Assembly (NCBI RefSeq): GCF_009389715.1
Contig: NC_052395.1
Span: 744,001 to 808,000 of the forward strand
Direction: 5' to 3'
From: Phoenix dactylifera
Lineage: Eukaryota > Streptophyta > Magnoliopsida > Arecales > Arecaceae
DNA length: 64,000 nt
This document shows, in pieces, positions 22,926 to 33,500 of this stretch; the stretch's first letter is position 1, and each line of letters opens with the position of its first letter. A program made the translations under genes and the position numbers. The notes beneath the pieces were generated by a model. It was not told the origin of the DNA, did no database searches, and saw only the letters and a program-made list of their open reading frames with translations.

Positions 22926-23302
22926 AGGAGCCCTTAGGGCCAGGATAAGGGTTTATATAGACCTTTCCAACGGCCCGGATCAGCGAGACAGGGTTCCGCC
23001 TCCCACTTAGATCGTACCATTTGTCGGCCCCGAAGACTGAAGCGGCGTATCCAATTCAGATCGGCGCTTTGAATACCGAATCACGGCGTCCCATTGGATC
23101 GTGGAGCCCCATTATGAGCCCACGATGCGAGGCTACCTCGAAAGGCAAAAGGGCATCGCCCCGTCTTTTCTCATTAAGAGTGCCTCGAAACGCGCGGAAC
23201 GTCGGAATGAGTTAAGGCTTCCTGGCCCACACCAATATGGTAAAGACAACTACTTCTCACGTCCGAGCTCGCAAACGGCTCGAACTAGGAAGTCGGGGGT
23301 AG
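22926..23302 (+). other. Non-coding stretch between Tat antisense ORF and 3' LTR
   Basis: G+C-rich sequence without a supportable gene. It would hold the promoter of the minus-strand ORF; 'gtttatatagacc' at about 22951-22963 is TATA-like on the minus strand (TATATAAAC). It ends in 'gaagtcgggggtag', a polypurine-like tract preceding the LTR. Confidence 0.5.
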
Positions 23303-24001
23303 TGTTGGGGGAAAAAACGAGTCGTCCCGAAATACATGGGCGCATGACCATCACGTGCCTGGGGGCGCCCGACTTGGAGGCGCCCGACCTGAAAGCGCCC
23401 GACCTGAGCACTCGACCTCGGCATCCTCGACTTCGGAAGCCCGACCTCACCATCACCTGCTACAATCACATCCTCCTGTAGCTTGACCAAGGACAACGCC
23501 CTGCTACCGCTGTCAACAATTAATGCGCATGGTCTCTGCTGATCTCCGGCTCACTCAACAATCAATGAGCGTACTATCTACGGACCTCAACTCTCCACGG
23601 CAGACAGTTGAGCTACTCCGCCACGTCCGATCAGCCACGACGACTCACTGACTCCGGCCTGATCTCCCACGATAATGCATTAATTCACACGATCGTGCTC
23701 AATCATGACGGTAACCTGTTCGCCCCGTCACATCATAGGTAATTCTGTACCCCTCTATAAAAGGAGAATCCCTCCATCTTAGAGGAGGTTGGACTCTAAA
23801 ACTCATGGGACATATTTTCTCTCACTCCATACATTTGCCCCCTCTAACTTAAGCATCGGAGGGCCGGCGCCGGAAACCCCGGCCACCGGCTTTTTGCAGG
23901 TCCCTCGGAGGACGCCGCCCGCCGACGGACCGCCACCTGCCATCTCACGCTGGAGCTCCTCCTTCTCAGCCACTGGTCTCCCCCGGGTCCAATTTCCAGC
24001 A
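23303..24001 (+). mobile_element. 3' LTR of a truncated Tat-lineage Ty3/gypsy element
   Basis: The LTR starts TGTTGGGGGAAA after a polypurine tract and ends near TTTCCAGCA. 'ctctataaaaggag' (about 23753) is a good TATA box, and the leader text 'taacttaagcatcggagggc' with 'ttttgcaggtccctcggagg' is typical of monocot Tat LTRs. A three-fold repeat of GCGCCCGAC(C/T)TG lies at 23366-23405. Everything upstream of the antisense ORF is missing, so only the 3' end of the element is present. Confidence 0.7.
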
Positions 24002-24006
24002 AAATC

Positions 24007-24277
24007 TGTTGCGGAGACGGACGCTTTGGCCGGAGCCTCGAGCAACAGTTAGCCCACATTAAGCTAGCAGAGAAAAAGAACTGCGTTCCACCCGAGGTAT
24101 TATCCGCTTTGGGCGTTTTCGGCCCGCGCGTCCAGCGCTGATGGAGGGATACCCTCACAGTTTTGCCCTTCAAAAGGTGCCTCGAGAGGAAAGGAACTTT
24201 GCCCCCCAATTAAGGCACATAACCTTTCCGCTATTAGCCGATGTGGGACTAAATTCAGGTGCACCCCTCCCACAACA
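24007..24277 (-). repeat. Solo LTR copy 2 of the ~280-bp TRIM-like family
   Basis: TGTTGCGGAGACGGACGC... to ...CCCACAACA, about 90% like copies 1 and 3. It lies a few bases after the Tat LTR. Right flank TAGCC is shared with copy 1 (both ...AACATAGCC), left flank is not, suggesting recombination rather than independent insertion. Confidence 0.75.
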
Positions 24278-24351
24278 TAGCCCCCCTAGCGGGAAGGTTC
24301 AGTGCGCGTCCCAGTCCTAGGGGGTAGCCTGCAGCAAGGGGCGCGGCCCTT

Positions 24352-24648
24352 CCTCGAGAGATGGGTTAATCTTCTAAAAAGAAATTGTTTATATGCCGAT
24401 GTGCCAAACTTAAGGAGAGATATACTTGATCATTTGCACAACAGCAAAGAAGGACATTCCGAGTAGCTTCACACATATATTCGCTTGAAGCATTTCTTTT
24501 ATTGGGAAGGACTAACGAAGGAAGTGAAGACAATGGTCGCCGAATGTGAAGTTTGCCAAAAGATCAAGTATGACCCAAAGGCACCAATGGGACTTCTACA
24601 ACCCTTACCTATACTTGATCAAATATGGGAGGATTTGTCAATGGACTC
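24352..24648 (+). repeat. Second copy of the gypsy integrase zinc-domain segment
   Basis: This repeats 20051-20348, beginning at the identical 'ctcgagagatgggttaatct' and ending at ATGGACTC. It again encodes LKHFFYWEGL and MVAECEVCQKIKYDPK. The two copies differ at about 4-5% of positions by eye. The second is the copy continuous in reading order with the integrase core downstream. Confidence 0.85.
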
Positions 24649-24942
24649 TGTTGCGAGGACGGACGCTTTGGCCGGAGCCTCGCGCAACAGTTAGCCCATA
24701 TTAAGCTAGCAGAGAAAAAGGACTGCGTTCCACTCGAGGTATTGTCCACTTTGGGCGTTTCCGGCCCACTCATCCAGTGCTGACAGGGGGATACCCTCAC
24801 GGTTTTGCCCTTCAAAAGGCGCCTCGAGAGGAAAGGAACTTTGCCCCCCAATTAAGGCACAGAACCTTTCCGCTACTAGTCGATGTGGGACTAAATACGG
24901 GTGCACCCCCCCCCCCCCCCCAAAAAAAAAAAAAATAGACTC
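24644..24942 (-). mobile_element. Solo LTR copy 3 with GACTC target duplication
   Basis: Copy 3 (24649-24937) starts TGTTGCGAGGACGG and ends in a C run and an A run. GACTC occurs at both borders (24644-24648 and 24938-24942), which marks a genuine insertion into the integrase coding region. It splits the integrase between WEDLSMD and the text reading IKGLPTSKGYEVILVVVD. Confidence 0.8.
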
Positions 24943-25845
24943 ATTAAAGGGTTACCTACAAGTAAAGGCTACGAAGTGATCTTGGTGGTAGTTGATTGAC
25001 TCAGCAAATATGCACATTTCATTCCTTTTCGACATCCCTATGTTGCCAAGTCCGTGGCCAAAGCCTTTGTGGAATTTGTGGTAAGACTACATGGAGTACC
25101 TCGGAGTATTGTGTCGGATAGAGATAAAATTTTCATGAGCACATTGTGGAAAGAGTTGTTCACACTACAAGGAAGCAAATTAAAGGCAAGCTCATTCTAT
25201 CATCCGCAAACCGATGGACAAACAGAGGCAATCAATCAAACCCTAGAGCAATACCTTCGGTGCTATTGTCATGAACAACAAACCAGATGGGAAGAGTACT
25301 TAGTATGGGCTGAATATTGGTACAATATTTCGTACCAAGCCTCCACTAAGAAGAGTCCTTTTGAGTTAGTATATGGGCAACCTCCTCCCACACTAACTCG
25401 CTATGAGGTGGGCACAACCAAGAATGAAGAAGTAGAGAAGGAGTTGATCACGAGGGATGAAGTATTGATAAATGTAAAAAGAGAACTCAAGAGATCACAA
25501 GAAAGGATGAAGAGGTACCATGATCTAACTCGGAGAGATGTGGAATTTGCACCCGGAGATTGTGTATATTTAAAGCTCCAACCAACCCAGCAAAGATCAT
25601 TAAAGAAGAGGTTCAGCTACAAACTATCTAAGCAATACTATGGACCCTAAAAAATATTGAAAAAAATTGGGAGAGTTGCTTATCAGTTAGATGTGCCATC
25701 CACCTCATAGCTACACCCGATTTTCCATATTTCATGGCTGAAGAAAAGAGTTGGTGACCCGTCAATGATAGGACACGAGTTACCCATATATGATGAAGAA
25801 GGAAGGTTGTTGTTGCAGCCCAAGGAAGCTCTCAAGTACCGTATT
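24943..25845 (+). pseudogene. Gypsy integrase core and C-terminal region
   Basis: The frame gives VILVVVD, then a stop where relatives have arginine, then LSKYAHFIPF, HGVPRSIVSDRDKIF and SSFYHPQTDGQTEAINQTLE, the D-D-E core of a Ty3 integrase. The GPY-like end (YYGP) stops at 25648-25650. Further text (HISWLKKRVG, LLLQPKEALKYR) indicates a degenerate chromodomain-like tail. Several stops make it inactive. Confidence 0.85.
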
Positions 25846-26005
25846 TAGAAAAAAAAGGAAGAGATAGAAGGAAAACATGGCAAATTTTGATCTAATGGAA
25901 CGAAGTTCCTTAGGAGGAAACAACTTGGGAAGATTATGATGAAATAGCTCAGCAGTACCCTCATTTCATCCTTGAGGACAAGGGTGTCCTTCAAAAGAGG
26001 GGGAA

Positions 26006-26960
26006 TGTTGAGAACCCCTGCAAATCCCACCATGGACCACTCCCAGATTTTCGCCTCACCCACATTCAGCCCCCAACAGCTGCCTAAATTCGAATTTGAA
26101 TTCAAATTTTGCAGCCATAAAGCACCGCGGCAATTAAAGCCGAGGATTACGCCGCGCCAACTTGGCAAATTAAATCCAGCAGCAACCACCCCATGCGCCC
26201 AACCAACCGGCCTTTATTTGAATTCAAATTTTAAATTTGAATTCAAATTTTGAATTCAAATTTTAAATTTGAATTCAAATTTTGAATTTGAATTTTACAA
26301 TCCACACAACAACAGCAATTGACGCCCATCGATTACGCCCAACGCAAATCAAGCCACATCCCATGCCACATGTTGCCCTCCATCTTTTCTTTGAATTTGA
26401 ATTTCAAATTTAAATTTGAGTTGTTTTAGAATTCTGCATGTGTCCATGTAAAAGCCTATATAAGGCGTAGGATAGGATCAAGGAAGGTATCTTGGAAGTC
26501 ATGTTTTTATCCACCTAGAGTGCGAGTCGGCCGCAAAGGCTTGGGAGACCTAGTGCCTATTGTACTTGCCTTTGAGCTTAGGCTAAGGTTGGGATAAACC
26601 AATTCCTCCTTAGATTGTTTTTGTCCTTCTTTTTTTTAGAATCAAATCAGCAAGTTTTCCTCTCATTGTGCATCTCATGTGTGTTGATTCAACTTGGACA
26701 AACCAAAGAATATGCAGCCAGTAATTCCTTGGTTGGTTCAAGGATTCTGAGGAAGAGACAACCATCCTTCTTGTGGAAACATCGAGATAAGCTGCAGCCA
26801 GTAATCTCGATCTTGGACAAAGGAATTTTAAATATGCCGAACATCAAATCTACTCGACATTGCTTATATCCGGTCGAGGTAGCATTATCATTCCAAGGGT
26901 AGATGCAAAGGAGGCAAGGGGACTACTGGTGTGGAGGCGGCCGACCGACGCACCCCACCA
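26006..26960 (+). repeat. 3' LTR of the gypsy element
   Basis: 955 bp, same order of sequence as the 5' LTR. The extra length comes from an expanded tract of AAATTTGAATTC/TTTGAATTCAAA phrases at about 26213-26297. The end CACCCCACCA is followed by the target duplication CTATG. Confidence 0.85.
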
Positions 26961-26965
26961 CTATG

Positions 26966-27400
26966 GTGGTGATCGAAGTGCAAATGACAAAGGAAATTAT
27001 TTGCAGGTCCCTAAGCAGATGTTTAATTATGTATGGATACATAGAGCCTCTGTGTAGTCTCCGCATGAAGCATCTGAAAAGCAAATGACTTGGACTCGAC
27101 TATAATCATCGAGTTAGTCCAAGGTCGAGGATGCATGACTGAGGAGCGGCCGCTGCTTCACGATATCCGCCACCTGCTGAAGGAGTGTGGCTTCTATCTA
27201 GCCACATATGTTTATCAGGAGGCAAACTGTGTTGCTGACTGGGTTGTCTTTTTTGCTGCCCATAACTTGAAAAATTTTATTTGAGTAGATCACGAGTCTG
27301 TGCCAGACTCTTTTTGTAGCTTTTTATTTTCTAATTTTATTGGCCGCATTTATATCTATCGGAGATGAGCCACCATTGTAAAAAAAAAAATAAAAATAGC
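26966..27400 (+). mobile_element. LINE tail with RNase H-like domain end
   Basis: The plus strand encodes ECGFYLATYVYQEANCVADW and VVFFAAHNLK, the C-terminal end of the RNase H-like domain of L1-type plant LINEs. A stop and an A-rich tail follow (27377-27396). It adjoins the gypsy element's right target duplication, so the gypsy probably inserted in or next to it. The LINE's own target duplication was not found. Confidence 0.7.
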
Positions 27401-27538
27401 TACATTACTGACGGAGCCCGAACTAAAGTTTAATTACGAAGAGATCCCTGAGTTAGCAGAGTTCCTTATTAAGATGGATGAAAGCCCAAAGGGCCAGGGA
27501 AAGAGAACCGTTGGTTGCCGGTTTCTTGAGCTTTCCTC

Positions 27539-30500
27539 ATGGCTTCGTCCCTGGCCTCATCTGTCTTCCTCTGCCCCCTCGCTATCCCCAAATTCCCCTC
27601 TCCATCTCCAAACCCTAACGCTAACCCTAACCCTAGAAGAAGGAGAAAGACGAGTGGTTCCCAATCTCATTTCTCTCCGATTTCCGCCTGCTCCGCGTCT
27701 TCCTTCCGGAACGGGAGCCCGCCGGAGACGGAGTGCCCCGTGCCGCTGGAGCAGCAGCCGGTGAACGAGTATCAGGCCCTCTCTACCTCCTTCCCGTTCT
27801 CCTGGGCCGCCGCCGACCTCCGGGACTACTGCTCCCGCCTCGCCCTCACCGGCGTCTCCTTCGCCCTCTTTGTCGGCCTCCCCGTGGCCGCCTTCGGCAC
27901 GCGAGCCGTCGCCGACCCTGAGGTCGACGGCCTCCTCTCCGCCCTTGGCACCGTGTTCACTGGCCTCCTCGCCGTCACGCTTGCCGTGGTCCGGATGTAC
28001 CTCGGCTGGGCCTATGTCGGCAACCGATTGCTCAGTGCCACGGTCGAATGTAAAAACGTTCCATTTTTTTTTCTTTTCTACTTCCAATTTCTTATCAATT
28101 AAATTTTCAAATAAATTCCGGTTTTTAATGTGTTGCAGATGAGGAGACGGGGTGGTACGATGGTCAGGTAAGATTTATTTGAATTAGAGTTTGTTTGAAA
28201 GATATTGGATTTTGATCGAATACATGGACAGCCATGTTCAATTCACGTTGTCAATTTCTCAATCTCAAACTTTGGCCAGGAAGTTCAATTTTACTGTAGA
28301 ACAAAATGCTCATAGTGAACCTATGAAACAGTGGTGGCACAGTAATAATATCTATGATTTTAGGGTAATGTCTCGAAAATGAGGAAAATGTTGTATATGG
28401 TGAATCTAAAAATGAGGGGTTGTGCAGCAATTGGATCTCACCATGTTTCAGAATATTTTTCAAAGAATGCTTATAATATCATGCACTGCAACTGCAACAA
28501 TATAACCTTATTTAATCAGGACAGAATCTTGTAGGGAAGACAGTTTTGATCAAGAATTCTCCACTGTAGTAATTGTGCAAGATTTTTTAAATTCGATGTC
28601 AACACATGAGCATGGTTGCCTTGTAGAGAGAAGATAAAATTACTGAGAATTGAAACTTGTGTCCTATTGAGGAGCATATGAATGTCAGAGTATGTGAGGA
28701 AAAAAGACAGTGTTGATGATCTACTCATTATACCAGATATAAGCTCGGACTTTTGGGGGAGGACCTGAGGGGGGGGGGGGAGGGGGACGAGGAGTCTGAT
28801 CGGCAATCTGATGCTATGATTGCTATGAATCTTATTGGCTTGAATCAGGAGCGGGTGAGGTTAAGGTTCAGTTTGGTAGGGCATGTCAACGGGCTCCGTT
28901 GGTAAAGTCACTGGATGTTCGTGTTGATACTGGAACCCTAGTTTGGAATCCTGTCCCCACCTGATTTTGGCCAGGCCTCTCCCATCATATTTTTTGAAAA
29001 ATAAATAAAGGTCTGCGGTTTTGGTAAAACTAATGCTCAAAAATTCGGGAGTCATGAGAGCTTTGGAGTCAATTTAGGTTAAAGTGCTACCTTGTGCTAG
29101 TAAAGCTAATTTTCTCAAATAATTAGGATGCACGAGTGTTTAGGGGTCAATTACTTGAGGTGGTCCAAAACATTTTGAGGTAGTATCCAAGGTATTTACC
29201 TTATGGTGCTATGTAAGAAAAGCATGATTTATGAATTTGATAAATGATATAAAACTAATTTGCAAAATATCAATTTACTTAATGTTAATCTTTATATAAT
29301 ATTGTTAGATATGCAGGATAATTCATCAAGTGGGGTGAGGTGGTACTATGAAACATATTTAAGGACAATGACAATATTTCGAGTGGGTGCAACGCCGTGC
29401 ATAGAATATCCAGCTAGAAGTTGTCTAAATTTGAGAATGAAAATATGGGTACTTCGGAGGTGAATTTTGTTAGTATTTCCATTTAGTAGGATTGGGTTCG
29501 TAAGAGGAGGTGTGATGTAGCACCAGTGCGGGGGAAGAGGAGAAGAAGGAAGAACAAGAGAAGGAGAAGGAAGAAGAGGTTGTAGAGACGCAGGAAGAAT
29601 AGAGAAGGAGAGGAGAAGAAGAGAAGAAAGAACGTAGGGAAAAGAAATTCTTAATCATTCATTAACCCTAATCAACATAAAAGTTTCCTATAAATAGGGC
29701 CCAATAAGAACACTTAAAATAAAACCCCTTACACAAAATAAAACCCACAAATAAGCCCTAAAATGCAAATGAGTCCAGAAATAAAATAAACCACAAATAA
29801 ACCCCTAAATGCAAATAAACCCAGAAATAAAATAAACAAATATGCAAATAAGATGGGGACCTAGCTGATGTCCCCATCAACTCCTCCCGGGTGAGAAAAA
29901 CTCGACCCCGTCGAGTGTATATCGGGTCGGCTGTCGTACTGCTCCAGAAGATCCGGGTCAAGGCGCTGCAACTCAGCTCGCGAAATTCACGACACATCTG
30001 ATTCGGATCGACCTTTCCATCGAACAAGGTAACGTTGGTAGCTTCCTCTCCTGGTAGATATAACCTGCTCATCTAATATATGTTCTATGTGTTCTCTGCG
30101 TGCATGAAACTGTGGAGGTGGAGGCTCACTAGCAGGTGCTAGATCAGGGTGATCAACAACAGTGGGTGTAGCAACAAAAGGGTCAGAAGGAATGAATGTG
30201 GATATTTTGTATGGGACTAACTCTTCAATATTAAATGTCGCACTAATCCCATAGGCTTCAGGAAAATTTACAACATAAGCATTCGAACTGATTTTCTTTA
30301 GGATTTTGAACGGTCCTGCACTACGGGATTGCAACTTTTTGAATGTTTCCGAAGAAATCCGTTCAGGTCTAATTCTCACCATGACAGAATCTCCTACATT
30401 CAACTCTTTATAACGTCTGTGCAAATCAGCAAGGAATTTATATTTTAAGTTATTAGAGTGAATACGTTTGCTGATTTCCTGATGCAATGAATGCAGGTGT

Positions 30501-33500
30501 GATGCAAATGATTGTGCAGACTCAGAGACTTTATGTTGATGAGACATGAGAATCAAGTCTATGGGTTGCCTAGGTTTATATCCATTCACCACTTCGAAAG
30601 AACTCATGCCTAAGGACCTATTGACCGAACTATTATATGCAAACTCGGCGGTCGGTAACACTAAATCCAAAGTCCTAACATAGGCCGACGAAAATTTTAA
30701 TTTAGTGCCAATCATGTGCCTAAGAATTTTCCTAATGGAGCTCACGAATCTAACATCTCTTTCATATATAATAGATTTTGGAAGGTCAGGAGGTCTAACG
30801 ACTTCATTGAAATAAAGTTTGGCAAATCTAGAAGCGTTAGAAGTCTTAGGACATAGGAGAAAGGGAGCCATATTTGAAAAATGGTCCACAACCATAAATA
30901 TGGAATCATGCTTGATATAGGTACTAGGAAGTTCTAACACGAAGTCCATACTGACATCTTGCCATGGGATCGTGACACTAGACATAAAATCTAAGAGGTC
31001 GTCCACCCTAAGAATGAAAAAATGATACTTAACGATTTTATCAATGGCACGGCTATCAATGCACATCCTCCAAGAGTCATCTTTCTTGGGAGTGAGGAGT
31101 GCAGGTACAACACAGGGGCTCAAACTCTCACGAATATACCCTCGGGTGTGGAGTTCGTCAACTTGACATTGCAGTTCAGTGTGCTCGTTTGGGTTGAGCC
31201 TATGATGGGGAAGATTTGGCAAGGGTGCTCCGGGAACGAGGTCAGTCGCGTGCTGGATATCACGCATCGGAAGAAGTGTATCTGGAAGATCCTTAGGGAA
31301 AACAGAGTGGAACTCCTCCAACAGGGGAACTGTTGCTGGTGAGTGCTCAAGGTTCGACTCCATACTAATGGCTCTAGCCACAAGGGCAAACACAGATGAT
31401 TGGCTTTCGATATCTTTCATTACCTCTTTCGAAGTAATGATGTGAAATGGTTCATCTTTTCGTAGAGTGGCACTCTTCTTTTCAGGGATGGACTCTCGAG
31501 GAGGCAATGAGTTCAGTATAATTTTCCGATCCTGGAACATAAAGCTACACGAATTCGAACGCCCATGAAGTGTGACGTCCATATCGTATAGCCAAGGCCT
31601 CCCTAGGATGACTTGACCTACATCCATCGGAATGCAGTCGCACCAGATTTCGTCTTTATAGGATAGGAATTGAATCGGGACGAGGCATCTTTCCGACACC
31701 GAAAGAGATGTCTTATCTACCCAAGCTACTTTATATGGATTGGGATGAGGGGTAGATTTCAGGCCGAGGCGGAAGACAACTCCGGAAGCAATGGTATTAA
31801 TACAACTTCCGCTATCAAATAGGATTTTGCATGTTTTATCATTGATCTTAATGAGTGTGTAAAATAGGGAGGTCCTACGCCAATCTTGTTCGGTCTTAGT
31901 CTGAGTTAGAGTGCACCTAACCACATGAAGCCTAGGGTTTTGGTTATTTGGATCAGTGGGCTCCTTTTGGGGTTCAGCCTGGAGAAACTCTAACCCGGTC
32001 TGTTCGTCTCCAAAGTCTTCTACAAAATTCTCAATGTTTGGCTCATAGACTTCTTCAACACATTCATTCGCTTGAGTCCCAACTTCTAGTTCAGTCATGA
32101 GATAGGTCTTGGCATTACACTGGGATGCTATATGGCCAAATTTTTGGCACCTAAAACTTGGCTTCTAGAAGGAGGATTGGGACCTAGTATGCCCTTTTCT
32201 TTATCATTTGAATGGTTCTGGACAGGTATCGGGGATGTCCTAATCGGTGCTTGGCTAGGGCCGGGCTGGTTAAAAGGATTGGGAAACTGCCTGGGTTGTG
32301 CGGGGTAGTTTTGATTAGGTCGGGTTCCTGGAGGTATGAACCGAGAGTCGGTACACCTCACTACAGGGGCTTGTAAGAAACTATCTACATCTTGAGCCAA
32401 CTGGTATGCTTGGCCAATAGTAGTAATCTCTCGGAGGATTAGTTCTTTCTGGATCTCCTCGTGGAGTCCTGCCCGAAACCTAGAGAGAGTAACAGTCTCC
32501 TCTTCGATTACACCGCACCTCATATGAAACTCCTCAAATCGTGCAATGTAATCAGCAACGGTTGATGTCCCTTGAGTTAGTTTCTGCCACCTATCCATAA
32601 GGTGTTGTCGGTAAGAGAATGGCAGATACTTCTCATTCAGCTTTTCCTTCATATCCTCCCAGGTAGTGATACGAGGAAGCCTTTGGGTCTCACGCATATG
32701 TTCAACATTATGCCAGTACCAGTGAGCTTGCCCAATAAGCTTCATTTTAGCGAATCGTACTTTTCTATCGTCAGTCATTTCGTACCACTCAAAATAGTTA
32801 TCCATGGCTGCTCTCCAATCAAGGTACACACTCGGCTCTAATTGACCAGCAAATGTGGGGACATCTACTCGTACGGTACGAAGTAGTCGCTCATCAAGAT
32901 CGCGCTGGTGATCAGGAGGAGGTTGGTTCCTAGGGGGATGGGGAAAAGCTATAGGTGGTGTGGTCAAACCAAGCTCGGGATAAGCTGCAATTGGGGTTGA
33001 CGGTTCAGGAGTCCTAGGGTGTTGCACTAGAACACGGATCTCTCGTTTGAATTCGTCACGATCAGCTCGTAATGCAGCTAATTGTCCCAAAATATCTTGT
33101 AGAATGCTGGGGTCCATGGTGGGTAAGGGGTCTGAGAGTCAGTGAGGAGGTACTCTCTACCACTACGGGTTGGCATGCAGGGACTACTCTAGTTGGTGAT
33201 ATGATATGCAATGCTACTAATGAACCCTAACTTACCAAATGCAATGCAAGACAACCTACTACTGCAATCTACTATAAATTCGGAAATCAACAAATTTTCA
33301 CAAAGATAACTTAAAATTAAATATTACTAATTTATACTTTGGTTATTTCAGAGTTAAAGTAGAAAATTAATCACTATGAGAAATTAGGTTGCAAGCACGT
33401 ATTACAGTCGTTCTAATCCTAAAGTAATCTGATCGACGGATATTGAGAATTATCCTGTTGCCAAAGTGTGCTAATTTAATATTTAGATTTAAATGGTGGG

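Larger units (their letters stand above)
16545..26965 (+). mobile_element. Degenerate full-length Ty3/gypsy element with nested insertions
   Basis: The element runs 16550-26960 between LTRs that both start TGTTGAGAACCCC. Exact 5-bp target duplications CTATG flank it (16545-16549 and 26961-26965). A polypurine tract AAAAGAGGGGG precedes the 3' LTR. The order is 5' LTR, gag, protease, a gap where reverse transcriptase should be, an integrase N-terminal part, a ~4.3-kb mosaic insertion, the integrase core, and a C-terminal region. Integrase text such as QTDGQTEAINQTLEQYLR and the ending HISWLKKRVG fit the chromovirus-like branch. LTR divergence by eye is about 10-15%, so the insertion is old; several stops and frameshifts make it dead. 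Confidence 0.9.

Noticed and set aside
20349-24277. One complete retroelement with solo LTR copies 1 and 2 as its paired LTRs.
   Set aside because: The outer flanks do not match, no primer site lies inside copy 2, and a separate opposite-strand LTR is enclosed.
27557-28087. 176-codon minus-strand frame opposite CGLD27 exon 1.
   Set aside because: It is the G+C-rich shadow of the real exon; the sense strand has conserved motifs and correct splice sites.
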